DNA from: Solirubrobacter sp963724195
GTDB taxonomy: Bacteria; Actinomycetota; Thermoleophilia; Solirubrobacterales; Solirubrobacteraceae
Reading direction: 5' to 3'
NCBI GenBank assembly: GCA_963724195.1
Contig: CAVRTQ010000009.1
Span: 12,454 to 76,453 of the forward strand
Length of the DNA: 64,000 nucleotides
Part shown: piece after piece, positions 9,117 through 18,210 of the stretch
How positions within the stretch are numbered: position 1 is the first letter of the stretch
How the letters are laid out: each line of letters begins with the position of its first letter
Translations under genes and position numbers: made by a program
Notes under the pieces: model-generated
What the model was told of the DNA's origin: nothing
The model's input: the letters and a program-made list of their open reading frames with translations, nothing else
Database searches by the model: none

Positions 9117-10024
9117 CGCAGCCGCGGTGCAGGATTCGTGAACGAGTTGTTACAATCCCAGCCAGGTCGAGCAACACGCCCTCGCGTAGACCACCGCGCG
9201 CGATCCGCAGCGGCCGGCCCAGCAGCCGCCCCGTCGCCTCCAGGGCGAGCAGCCCGGCCGGCATCAGCCGCACCCGCTGCGGGTCCAGTGAGAACCGCGC
9301 CGCCACGTCCACCGCCGGACCCGCGGGTGAGCTCGAGCAACGCCCGCTCGAGGCTCTCGTGGCCGAGCACGTCGCCCACGAGCCGCCGCAGCGAGGCCGC
9401 GCTGCCACCGACGGCCACCGCGACGTCGACCGGCGGCGGCGCGATGCCGGCGAGCATCTGGGCGGCGTGGTAGCGGACCTCGTCGAGCTGGGCGAGCGAG
9501 GGTGGGTCGTCGCCCAGGTACGCGTCGGCGAGGAAGCCGGAGCCGAACGCGAACGAACGCCACCAGTCGACGCCGCCGTCGACCGTCCCGATCGCGATCT
9601 CGGTGGAGCCGCCGCCGACGTCGACCACCGCCACGCGTCCGTCGAGCGGCTCCGCGAGCGTCTTCGTCGCCCCGAGGAACGCGAGCCGCGCCTCCTCCTC
9701 CCCGTCGAGGACGGACACCTCCACGCCCCCGTGCTCGCGCATGGCGCGGCAGAACTCGTCGCGGTTGGCGGCGACGCGGATGCACGCCGTGGCGACGACG
9801 CGAATCGCTTGCGCGCCAGCTTGCTCGGCGAGCGCGACCTGCTCGGCCACGACCCCCGCGTTCTCGGCGATCCGGGCGGCCGGAATCGCGCCGCCGGGCG
9901 CCAGTCCGCGGCCCAGGCGCGTGAACGAGCGCCGCTGGAGGACCTCCGTCAGGCGCCCGTCACGCGCATCCGCAACCAGCACGCGCGTGGTGTTCGTCCC
10001 GATGTCGATACAGCCGAAGACCAT
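9113..10024 (-). CDS. ppx: Exopolyphosphatase, Ppx/GppA family, frameshifted C-terminus
   Basis: Actin-fold phosphatase removing terminal phosphate from polyphosphate or pppGpp. Seen: N-terminal IDIGTNTTRVLVAD (phosphate-binding loop), VVATACIRVAANRDEF, DGEEEARLAFLGA, and VVDVGGGSTEIAIG, all in the family order, plus AVGGSAASL. The frame changes near 9310-9320: the C-terminal family piece (VDVAARFSLDPQRVRLMPAGL) is read in the next frame. A one-base indel in a GC run is the simplest cause. Length of about 300 residues fits the short actinobacterial Ppx type. The ATG at 10024 lies 21 bp from the divergent ABC ATPase start, so both promoters must overlap genes or be leaderless. Confidence 0.88.
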   Translation of the reverse strand: MVFGCIDIGTNTTRVLVADARDGRLTEVLQRRSFTRLGRGLAPGGAIPAARIAENAGVVAEQVALAEQAGAQAIRVVATACIRVAANRDEFCRAMREHGGVEVSVLDGEEEARLAFLGATKTLAEPLDGRVAVVDVGGGSTEIAIGTVDGGVDWWRSFAFGSGFLADAYLGDDPPSLAQLDEVRYHAAQMLAGIAPPPVDVAVAVGGSAASLRRLVGDVLGHESLERALLELTRGSGGGRGGAVLTGPAAGAADAGRAARPGGDGAAAGPAAADRARWSTRGRVARPGWDCNNSFTNPAPRLR

Positions 10025-10045
10025 GTAAACGCCCGCGATGTTGCC

Positions 10046-10906
10046 ATGATGGAGGCGATGAGGAGCGGTGTCCCCGCGATCGAGGTCACTGGCCTGAGCA
10101 AGGCGTACGGCTCACTGGCGGCGTTGCGAGGGGTCGATTTCACCGTCCAGCGCGGCGAGGTGTTCGGCCTGCTCGGCCCCAACGGCGCCGGCAAGACGTC
10201 GTGCGTCGAGGTGCTCGAGGGCTACCGGGACCGCGACTCCGGCGAGGTCCGCGTGCTCGGACGCGACCCGAAGGACCGCTCGCTGCGGTCGCAGGTCGGG
10301 ATCGTCCTGCAGAGCTGCGGCACCTACCCGCATCTGACCGTCCGCGAGACGGTCGCGCACTGGGCCGGCATGTACCCGCATCCGCGCGCGGTGCCCGAGG
10401 TGCTCGCCCTCGCGGGCCTCGACGACTGCGCCGACCGCCGCGCGCGAACGCTCAGCGGCGGCCAGGCCCGGCGGCTGGACTTCGCGCTCGCCCTCGTCGG
10501 CGACCCGGAGCTGATCTTCCTCGACGAGCCCACGACGGGCTTTGACCCGCAGGCCCGCCGCGCGGCCTGGGACGTCATCCGCACGCTGCGCGACCTCGGC
10601 AAGACCGTCGTGCTGACCACGCACTACCTGGACGAGGCGCAGGCGCTGGCCGACCGCGTCGCGATCCTCCAAGACGGGCTGATCCTGGCCGAGGGCCCGC
10701 CGCACTCGCTGCGCGCCTCGCGCTACCGCGTCGCCTGGCGCACCGGCGACGGCACGCTCGAGCAGCGCTTCACCGAGGACCCGACGGAGCTCCTGCACAC
10801 GCTCACGGCGGAGGCGCTCGCCCGCGGCGAGGTGCTGGAGGACCTGAGCGTCACCCGGCCGACGCTCGAGGACGTGTACCTGGAGCTGACGGAGGCCGTG
10901 GCGTGA
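10046..10906 (+). CDS. ABC transporter ATP-binding protein (ABC-2 drug-export type)
   Basis: 286-residue ATPase of the CcmA/DrrA type that energises an ABC-2 exporter at the inner face of the membrane. Seen: Walker A GPNGAGKT, Q-loop IVLQSCGTYP, signature LSGGQARRLDFA, Walker B LIFLDEPTTG, and H-loop LTTHYLDEAQ, then a C-terminal regulatory region of about 60 residues. Start candidates are ATG at 10046, 10049 and 10058; the first is used. The stop overlaps the GTG of the permease gene (10903), so the two are co-translated. Substrate unknown. Confidence 0.92.
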   Translation: MMEAMRSGVPAIEVTGLSKAYGSLAALRGVDFTVQRGEVFGLLGPNGAGKTSCVEVLEGYRDRDSGEVRVLGRDPKDRSLRSQVGIVLQSCGTYPHLTVRETVAHWAGMYPHPRAVPEVLALAGLDDCADRRARTLSGGQARRLDFALALVGDPELIFLDEPTTGFDPQARRAAWDVIRTLRDLGKTVVLTTHYLDEAQALADRVAILQDGLILAEGPPHSLRASRYRVAWRTGDGTLEQRFTEDPTELLHTLTAEALARGEVLEDLSVTRPTLEDVYLELTEAVA

Positions 10907-11664
10907 CGGCCGCCGTGCCCTGGTGGGGCGCGGCGTGGCGGCAGTTCCGGCTCGAGCGCCGGATGTTCTGGCGCAACCCGTCCGCGGCGTTCTTCGGCGT
11001 CCTGCTCCCGCTCGGCCTGCTCGCGATCTTCGGCGCGGTCTTCGCGGGCCAGGACGAGGACCTCGACGTGATCGTGCCGGGCATCGCGCGCTGAGCATCA
11101 TGTCCGCGACGTTCACCTCGCTCGCCTACAACCTCACGACGCTGCGCGAGCGCGGAATCCTCAAGCGCCTGCGCGGGACGCCGATGCCCACGTCCGCGTA
11201 CCTCGCGGGGCTCGCGGGCAACGCCGTGGCCAACGCCGCGCTGCAGCTCGTGATCGTCATCCTCGCCGGGCACTTCCTGCTCGGCGTGGCGTGGCCGCAG
11301 GCCTGGGGCTCGATGGCGGTGTTCGCCGCGGCGGGCGTGATCTGCTTCACGTTCCTCGGCGTGGCGCTCGCGCACGCCATCCCGAACCCCGAATCGGCGC
11401 CCGCGTACGTCAACGCCGTCTTCCTGCCGCAGATCCTGATCGCGGGCGTCTTCTACGACGCGGCCGAGGCGCCGCAGATCATCCGCGACATCGCGCAGGC
11501 CCTCCCCCTCACCCATTTGGTCGAAGGTCTCTCGGGGGCCATGATCGATGGCGAGGGCGATCGGCTCGAACGCGGTTTCCCTGCTCATCCTGGGTCTTTG
11601 GGGCCTGGCCGGCGCGGTCCTCGCGGTCCGCGGCTTCACCTGGGAAGCCCAGCGCGATCGGTGA
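10903..11664 (+). CDS. ABC-2 type permease, frameshifted
   Basis: Membrane partner of the preceding ATPase, about 250 residues with six expected transmembrane helices. Three pieces in three frames join in family order: MFWRNPSAAFFGVLLPLGLLAIFG (10903-11090), then FTSLAYNLTTLRERGILKRLRGTPM, the cytoplasmic element typical of ABC-2 permeases, helices AALQLVIVILAGHFLL and FAAAGVICFTFLGVALA, PLTHLVEGL, and finally a last helix LLILGLWGLAGAVLAV ending at 11664. Frame changes fall near 11085 and 11550. The short first lobe (no large extracytoplasmic loop) suggests bases may also be missing near 11085. Confidence 0.8.
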
Positions 11665-11736
11665 CGTTGCATCCGGTCCGGCACAGCCTGTAGGGTCAGC
11701 ACAACGAACATCCACCCCCGTCTTCCAAGGAGAGGG

Positions 11737-11913
11737 ATGACGGCCTTATCGGGCTGGAAGCAGTTGGTCGTCGCGCTCGCGATCGCGGGCGTACTTGTAG
11801 TCATCATCCGCCTCGCCGGCGTGCCTGGAGCCTGGGCACCGCTCGTGATCGGCGGTGCCCTCGGGCTGATGACGGCCCTCGTGGCCGGCGCTCCCGAGCG
11901 CGATGAGAACTAG
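11737..11913 (+). CDS. Small two-helix membrane protein, 58 residues
   Basis: Unrecognised small protein. ATG at 11737 follows a strong AAGGAGAGGG. Two hydrophobic segments, QLVVALAIAGVLVVIIRLAG (about 9-28) and APLVIGGALGLMTALVAG (about 34-51), predict a helical hairpin in the membrane with a charged tail PERDEN. It lies 72 bp behind the ABC-2 permease and in front of a hairpin. The good ribosome site and hydrophobicity argue for a real gene. Role in the exporter is possible but unproven. Confidence 0.65.
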   Translation: MTALSGWKQLVVALAIAGVLVVIIRLAGVPGAWAPLVIGGALGLMTALVAGAPERDEN

Positions 11914-11949
11914 CTGACCGCTCGCCGCCGTCTTCGGCGAGCGGTTAGC
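11913..11949 (+). terminator. Hairpin between the small membrane gene and marR
   Basis: GCTGACCGCTCGCCG (11913-11927) pairs with CGGCGAGCGGTTAGC (11935-11949) over 15 bp with one wobble. There is no T-run. It starts at the stop codon and its right arm contains the TAGCCT (11946-11951) that fits a leaderless -10 for marR, so it may serve both as terminator and operator. Confidence 0.55.
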
Positions 11950-11957
11950 CTAATTGC

Positions 11958-12485
11958 ATGCCCCAGGCACATATCTCGCCCGTGGCGAATCGCCTGGGTG
12001 CCGTTGCCCTCACGCTGAGCGACGGCATCCGCGAGGCGACCGAGGCCGCGACCGGGATGGCCGGCGGTCTGCCCGCGGCGTTGGTGTCGCTGCACGAGTG
12101 GGCGGACGGGCGGTCCGTCGACGTGCTGGCCGGGGCGCTCCGCGTCACCCACTCCCGCGCGGTGCGGGTCGTGGACCAGCTCGAGGCCGCGGGGCTCGCG
12201 CGCCGCGAGCCTGACCCCTCCGACGGTCGCCGCGCCCTCGTGCGGCTGCAGCCGGAAGGGCACGAGTTGGCCGAGCGTGCGCTCGCCGCGCGGGCGCAGC
12301 TGCTCGACCACGTGGTGGCGGGGCTGGACCCGCGCGCGCTCGACCCGCTGCTCGACGCGATCCTGCACGTCACCACCGCGGATGCGCTCGCGGCGGGCCA
12401 GACCTGCCGGCTGTGCGACGCGCACGCCTGCGGTCACTTCGACGGGCACTGCCCCGTCACGCGTGCCGCGAACCGATGGCGCTGA
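11958..12485 (+). CDS. MarR family transcriptional regulator with Cys/His-rich tail
   Basis: 175-residue winged-helix regulator. Seen: the recognition helix and wing region VDVLAGALRVTHSRAVRVVDQLEAAGLARREPDPSDGRRALVRL in parts (residues about 55-100), with DGRR as the wing typical of MarR. Unusual: the C-terminus carries Cys150, Cys153, Cys158 and Cys165 interleaved with His156, His160 and His164, as expected for a bound metal or redox switch. TAGCCT six bases before the ATG and no Shine-Dalgarno suggest a leaderless transcript. The gene overlaps livM by ten bases. Confidence 0.85.
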   Translation: MPQAHISPVANRLGAVALTLSDGIREATEAATGMAGGLPAALVSLHEWADGRSVDVLAGALRVTHSRAVRVVDQLEAAGLARREPDPSDGRRALVRLQPEGHELAERALAARAQLLDHVVAGLDPRALDPLLDAILHVTTADALAAGQTCRLCDAHACGHFDGHCPVTRAANRWR

Positions 12486-13518
12486 GCCGCGCCGCCGGCC
12501 TGTTCGCGCTCGCCGCGCTCGCGCCGCTGATCGTCGACGACGTCGGCCTGCTCAACAGCCTGGTCCTGGCCTGCGCCTACGCGGTGATGGCGCTCGGGCT
12601 GAACGTCATCGTCGGCTTCGCGGGCCTGCTCGACCTCGGCTACGTGGCCTTCTTCGCCATCGGCGCCTACACCGCCGTGTACTTCGCCGTCGGGCTACTG
12701 GGCGAACGCGTCGATCGGCGGACGGCCCGGCATCGCACCTCAACCTGCTCCTGGTGATGCTGATGGCAGCTGCAGCCGCGGCGCTGGCCGGTGCGCTGAT
12801 CGGCGCCCCGACCCTGCGCCTGCGCGGCGACTACATCGCGGTCGTCACGCTCGCGTTCGGCGAGATCGTCGCGCAGATCGTCTACAACGGCCGCGGCATC
12901 GCGCTCTTCGGCGGGACGCTCACCGCCGGCCTGGTGGGCGTCGGGCTGGTCGACCGGATCGAGCTGCCGCTCGTGGGCCGCCTCGGGCCGTCGGACCTGC
13001 GAGGCGTGGTACTGGTTCGGGCTCACGCTCGTGGCGCTGGTGCTGCTGATCAACCGCAACCTCCGCCGCTCGCGGATCGGCCGCGCGTGGGTCGCCTTGC
13101 GTGACGACGAGCGGGCCGCGGCCGTCGCCGGCGTCCCGATCGCCCGCACCAAGCTCGACCGCCTACGCCACCGGTGCCGCGCTGGGCGGGTTCGCCGGCG
13201 CGTTCTTCGCCTCCTACCTGAGCATCGTCAACCCGGACCAGTTCGACTTCGGCTTCTCGATCTTCATCCTCGCGATGGTCGTACTCGGCGGGCCCGGCTC
13301 GCCGGCCGGCGTCGTCGCGGGCGCGGTCGTGCTGTCGATGGTCAACACGTGGGTCCTGCGCGAAGTGCCCGTGGACCTCTCCGCGGTGAGCGCCAGGGCT
13401 CTACGGCGCGGTGCTGGTCGTGATGACGCTGGTCAGGCCCGCCGGGCTCTCCCACGACGGCATGGGTCGCGATACCTTCGAGTTCGTGAGATTCGTCACC
13501 GAGACGACGCTCGACTGA
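12476..13518 (+). CDS. livM: Branched-chain amino-acid type ABC permease LivM, multiply frameshifted
   Basis: Inner-membrane permease of the high-affinity branched-chain amino-acid (or urea/amide) importer family, about 345 residues when frames are joined. Pieces in family order: YAVMALGLNVIVGFAGLLDLGYVAFFAIGAY in parts, LRLRGDYIAVVTLAFGEI (the LivM cytoplasmic signature), RIGRAWVALRDDERAAAVAGV, GFAGAFFASYLSIVNPDQF, and a tail ending ETTLD at 13518. At least four frame changes occur, the highest density in the window, so this is either a badly read region or a decaying gene. No livH, livG, livF or livJ lies beside it. Start ATG 12476 overlaps marR. Confidence 0.75.
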
Positions 13519-13530
13519 CGGACTGTCAGT
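13514..13530. promoter_or_regulatory. Candidate operator before the beta-oxidation operon
   Basis: ACTGAC-GGACT-GTCAGT is a perfect dyad with 6-base arms, 38 bp before the thiolase ATG. It matches the dyad at 3564-3578. Its position fits a TetR-family acyl-CoA-responsive repressor site; the regulator is not in this window. Confidence 0.5.
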
Positions 13531-13568
13531 AACCTGGAACGTCTAAGTACGGCTCTGAGGAGAACGGC

Positions 13569-14786
<1,218 letters not shown>

Positions 14787-14787
<1 letters not shown>

Positions 14788-16953
14788 TGTCGACGATCCG
14801 CTGGGAGCAGGACGCCGACGGGGTCGTCGTCCTCACGCTGGACGATCCGAACCAGTCCGCCAACACCATGAACGACGCCTACAAGGCGTCGATGCACGCG
14901 ACCGTCGAGCGCCTCGAGGCCGAGAAGGACTCGATCACGGGCGTCGTCATCACGTCCGCCAAGAAGACGTTCTTCGCCGGCGGTGACCTGAACGATCTGA
15001 AGAAGGCCCGGCGCGAGGACGCCGCCGAGGTCGCGCAGATGGTGCGCGACATCAAGGCCGACCTGCGGCGTCTGGAGACGCTCGGCAAGCCGGTCGTCGC
15101 GGCCATCAACGGCGCGGCGCTGGGTGGCGGGCTGGAGATCTGCCTCGCCACGCATCACCGCGTGATCGTCGACGACGCCAAGGCCGTGCTCGGCTTCCCG
15201 GAGGTGCAGCTCGGTCTGCTCCCGGGCGCCGGCGGCGTGACGCGCTCCGTGCGCATGTTCGGCATCGCCGACGCGCTGATGAAGCTCCTGCTCCTCGGGA
15301 CCCGTCACCGTCCGGCGGCGGCTCTGGAGATGGGGCTCGTGGACGAGGTGGTCTCGTCGCGGGACGAGCTCGTGCCCGCCGCGAAGCAGTGGATCGCGGA
15401 GAACCCCGAGGCCGTCCAGCCGTGGGACGTCAAGGGCCACAAGATCCCGGGCGGCACGCCGACGAACCCGAAGTTCGCCGCCAACCTGCCCGCGTTCCCC
15501 GCGAACCTGCGCAAGCAGATCAAGGGCGCGAACTACCCGGCGCCGCACCACATCATGGCCGCGGCGGTCGAGGGCTCGCAGGTCGGCTTCGACGTCGCCC
15601 TGGAGGTCGAGGGCCGCTACTTCGTGGACCTGGTGACCGGCCAGGTGGCCAAGAACATGATCCAGGCGTTCTTCTTCGACCTGCAGGCCGTGCAGGGCTC
15701 GCGCGGGCGGCCGGAGTCGCTGGAGCCGACGTCGGTCAAGAAGGTCGTGGTGTTGGGCGCCGGCATGATGGGCGCCGCGATCGCGTACGTGCAGCGCCAA
15801 GGCCGGCATCGAAGTGGTCTTGAAGGACGTGTCTCTGGAGGCCGCCCAGAAGGGCAAGGGCTACTCGGAGAAGCTCGTCGAGAAGGGCCTCTCGCGGGGC
15901 AAGACCACGCAGGAGAAGGGCGACGCGCTGCTCGCCCTCATCACCCCGACCGACGACCCGTCGGTGGCCGAGGGCGCCGACCTGGTCATCGAGGCCGTCT
16001 TCGAGGACCCGAGCGTCAAGCAGCAGGTCATGGCCGAGATCGAGCCGTTCCTCGCTGCCGACGCGCTGCTGGGCTCGAACACGTCGACGCTCCCGATCAC
16101 CGCGCTGGCCGAGAACGTCTCCCGGCCCGAGGACTTCATCGGCCTGCACTTCTTCTCGCCCGTCGACAAGATGCCGCTGCTGGAGATCATCAAGGGCGAG
16201 AAGACGTCCGACGCGGCCGTGTACCGCGCCCTGGACTTCGCCAAGCAGATCGCCAAGACCCCGATCGTGGTCAACGACTCGCGCGGCTTCTTCACCTCGC
16301 GCGTGATCGGCACGTTCATCAACGAGGGCATCTCGATGCTCGCCGAGGGCATCCCCGCGGCGTCGATCGAGCAGGCCTCGTCCCAGGCCGGCTACCCGGC
16401 GCCTGTGCTCCAGTTGAGCGACGAGCTGAACCTGAAGCTCATGCGGCGGATCCGCAAGGCCGCGGCCGACGCGGCCGGCGACGCGTACGTCGCCCACGCC
16501 GCCGACGGCGTGATCGACCGCATGCTCGACGAGTTCGAGCGCCCCGGCAAGCTCGAGGGCGCCGGGTTCTACGAGTACGCGGACGGCAAGCGGGTGAAGC
16601 TCTGGCCGGGCCTGCGCGAAGCGTTCCCGCCGGTCGAGGACCCGTCCTCGATCAACCTCAAGGACCTGCAGGAGCGCATGCTCTTCATCGAGGCGCTCGA
16701 GACGATCAAGTGCGTCGACGAGGGCGTCATCGAGTCCGTCGCCGACGCCAACATCGGCTCGATCATGGGCATCGGCTTCCCGGGCTGGTCCGGCGGCGTC
16801 CTGCAGTACATCAACGGCTACGAGGGCGGTGTCCAGGGCTTCGTCGCCCGCGCCCGCGAGCTGGCGGAGACCTACGGCGACCGCTTCACGCCGCCCGAGT
16901 CCCTGGCGGCGCGCACCGAGCCGTACTTCGACGCGGAACTCGTCACCGCGTAG
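14787..16953 (+). CDS. 3-hydroxyacyl-CoA dehydrogenase/enoyl-CoA hydratase, FadB/FadJ type, frameshifted
   Basis: Multifunctional beta-oxidation subunit of about 720 residues. N-terminal crotonase domain: FAGGDLNDL oxyanion hole, NGAALGGGLEICLA and PEVQLGLLPGAGG with both catalytic glutamates. A linker leads to the dehydrogenase: Rossmann GAGMMGAAIAYV (about residue 320), SNTSTLPI, and HFFSPVDKMPLLEI with the catalytic His, then the C-terminal 3HCDH domains (GFFTSRVI, IMGIGFPGW). A single extra G near 15790 breaks the frame just after the Rossmann loop. With the upstream thiolase it forms a complete two-subunit beta-oxidation complex, probably controlled from the dyad at 13514. Confidence 0.92.
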
Positions 16954-16979
16954 TTTCGGCACGAAGAGCGGGCTGTTTT

Positions 16980-17075
16980 GGCACGGACGCGTCTTGTTCC
17001 GTGCCAGCAGTCCGCTCGAAGATCCGGGGGTGAGGAACAGACGCAACCCCACAGGTAACGTTCGTTCCTCACCCC
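16980..17075 (+). terminator. Two consecutive hairpins after the beta-oxidation operon
   Basis: GGCACGGA / TCCGTGCC (16980-16987 and 16998-17005) is followed by a 12-bp perfect inverted repeat GGGGTGAGGAAC / GTTCCTCACCCC (17027-17038 and 17064-17075) with a 25-base loop. No T-run follows either. They occupy the gap between the operon and the DUF559 gene and probably end transcription. Confidence 0.5.
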
Positions 17076-17137
17076 GCGTTCGATCTCGTGTACTCGGGAC
17101 GAGCTGGGCCTGAGCCGGAGCTGGCATCAGCCAGCGG

Positions 17138-17912
17138 GTGGCGCGGGGTGCGCTGACGCGCCGCTACCCCGGCGTGTACTCCTACGGCCGCGGCGAACTG
17201 TCGACCGAGGCGCAGTGGATGGCCGCCGTGCTCGCCTGCGGTCGCGGGCGCGGCGCTCGCTCACCTCTCCTCGGTGATGCTGTTCGAGTGCTCGCGCTGG
17301 CCGATCGGCGAGCCGCACGTCCTCGTTCCGCGCCGCCACCGCCCGATCGAGGGCATCACGATCCACCACTGCCTCGGGCTGGACCCGCTCGACGTGACCG
17401 TGTTCAGGGGCATCCCGACCACGACCGTCGCGCGCATGCTCGTCGACCTGAGCGCGTCGCACACCGAGTACCAGGTCGCGTACGTCATCAACCGCGCCGC
17501 GTACAAGCACCGCTTCGACCTGCGACGCGACGCTCCGGGCCCGGGCGCGCGCGAAAGGGCACCCGGGAACGGGCGTGCTCGCCCGCGCCATCGACCTCTA
17601 CCTCGCCGGCAGCGCCGGGACCAGGAGCGACCTCGAGGACCGGTTCCTCGAGCTGGTCCGCGGCTTCCCCGTTCCGCTCGTGAACATGGAGTTCCTCGGC
17701 TACGAGGTCGACTTCCGCTGGCCGGATCACCGGCTGGCCGTCGAGGTCGACGGCAACCACACGCGCCCGAACGACAAGCGCAACGACGCGGCGCGCGACC
17801 GCGTGCTCCGCGAGACGCGGGCTACACCGTCGTCCGCTTCACCGGCCCGGAGCTCCCGAGCGCCCCCGCCCGGCTCATGCCGTTCTTCGCCGGCGACCGT
17901 AGTCCTCGATGA
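17138..17912 (+). CDS. DUF559 (VSR-like nuclease fold) protein with AbiEi-like N-terminus, frameshifted
   Basis: Domain pattern common in Actinobacteria: a short N-terminal winged-helix part (VARGALTRRYPGVYSYG), a middle part (LVPRRHRPIEGITIHHC, GIPTTTVARMLVDL), and a C-terminal DUF559 domain (VDFRWPDHRLAVEVDGNHT, GYTVVRFTGPEL), which resembles very-short-patch-repair endonucleases. Acidic residues EVD and downstream basic helix are kept. Three frame changes (about 17245, 17540, 17815) interrupt it, and the first 30 or so N-terminal residues seem to lie in another frame upstream (DELGLSR near 17098), so the true start is uncertain. Function of the family is not established. It overlaps the convergent 101-residue gene by 38 bases. 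Confidence 0.65.
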
Positions 17913-18180
17913 GCTCCTCCTCGGTCGGCTCACGGCCGAGGCGCGCCACGAGTGCGTCGCGGGCCCGCGCTTCGCGTTCGCTGTAGGCGATGACGTGTGG
18001 ACGAATCCAGCGGAAGGTGACGAAGGCGTAGGTCACCCGCCACGTCACGTGCAGCGCCAATCCGGCCGGAGTGCGGAACAGCGGCGGGTAGAAGACGCGG
18101 ACCGCGCGCGGGAACAGCACCACTCCGGCGAAGTTGTACAGCGCCATTGCGGCGACGGCCTGCAGCTCCCGTTTGCGCAT
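17875..18180 (-). CDS. Hypothetical membrane protein, 101 residues
   Basis: No family recognised. ATG at 18180 begins MRKRELQAVAAM; two hydrophobic stretches, ALYNFAGVVLFPRAV (about 13-27) and LALHVTWRVTYAFVTFRWI (about 42-60), are followed by a charged C-terminal helix ending EELIEDYGRRRRTA. Charge distribution suggests two membrane segments with a cytosolic tail. It is 30 bp from the divergent aldehyde dehydrogenase and converges with the DUF559 gene. Confidence 0.6.
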   Translation of the reverse strand: MRKRELQAVAAMALYNFAGVVLFPRAVRVFYPPLFRTPAGLALHVTWRVTYAFVTFRWIRPHVIAYSEREARARDALVARLGREPTEEELIEDYGRRRRTA

Positions 18181-18210
18181 GTGTCGATGATGCCTGGGTA
18201 GCGCCTCGGC

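Noticed and set aside
12476..13518. Programmed frameshifting in livM
   Set aside because: Four or more changes at sites without slippery heptamers fit sequence error or decay better.
17088..17912. Toxin-antitoxin or phage-defence cassette at the DUF559 gene
   Set aside because: The AbiEi-like N-terminus occurs alone in many Actinobacteria; no toxin partner or other defence gene is nearby.
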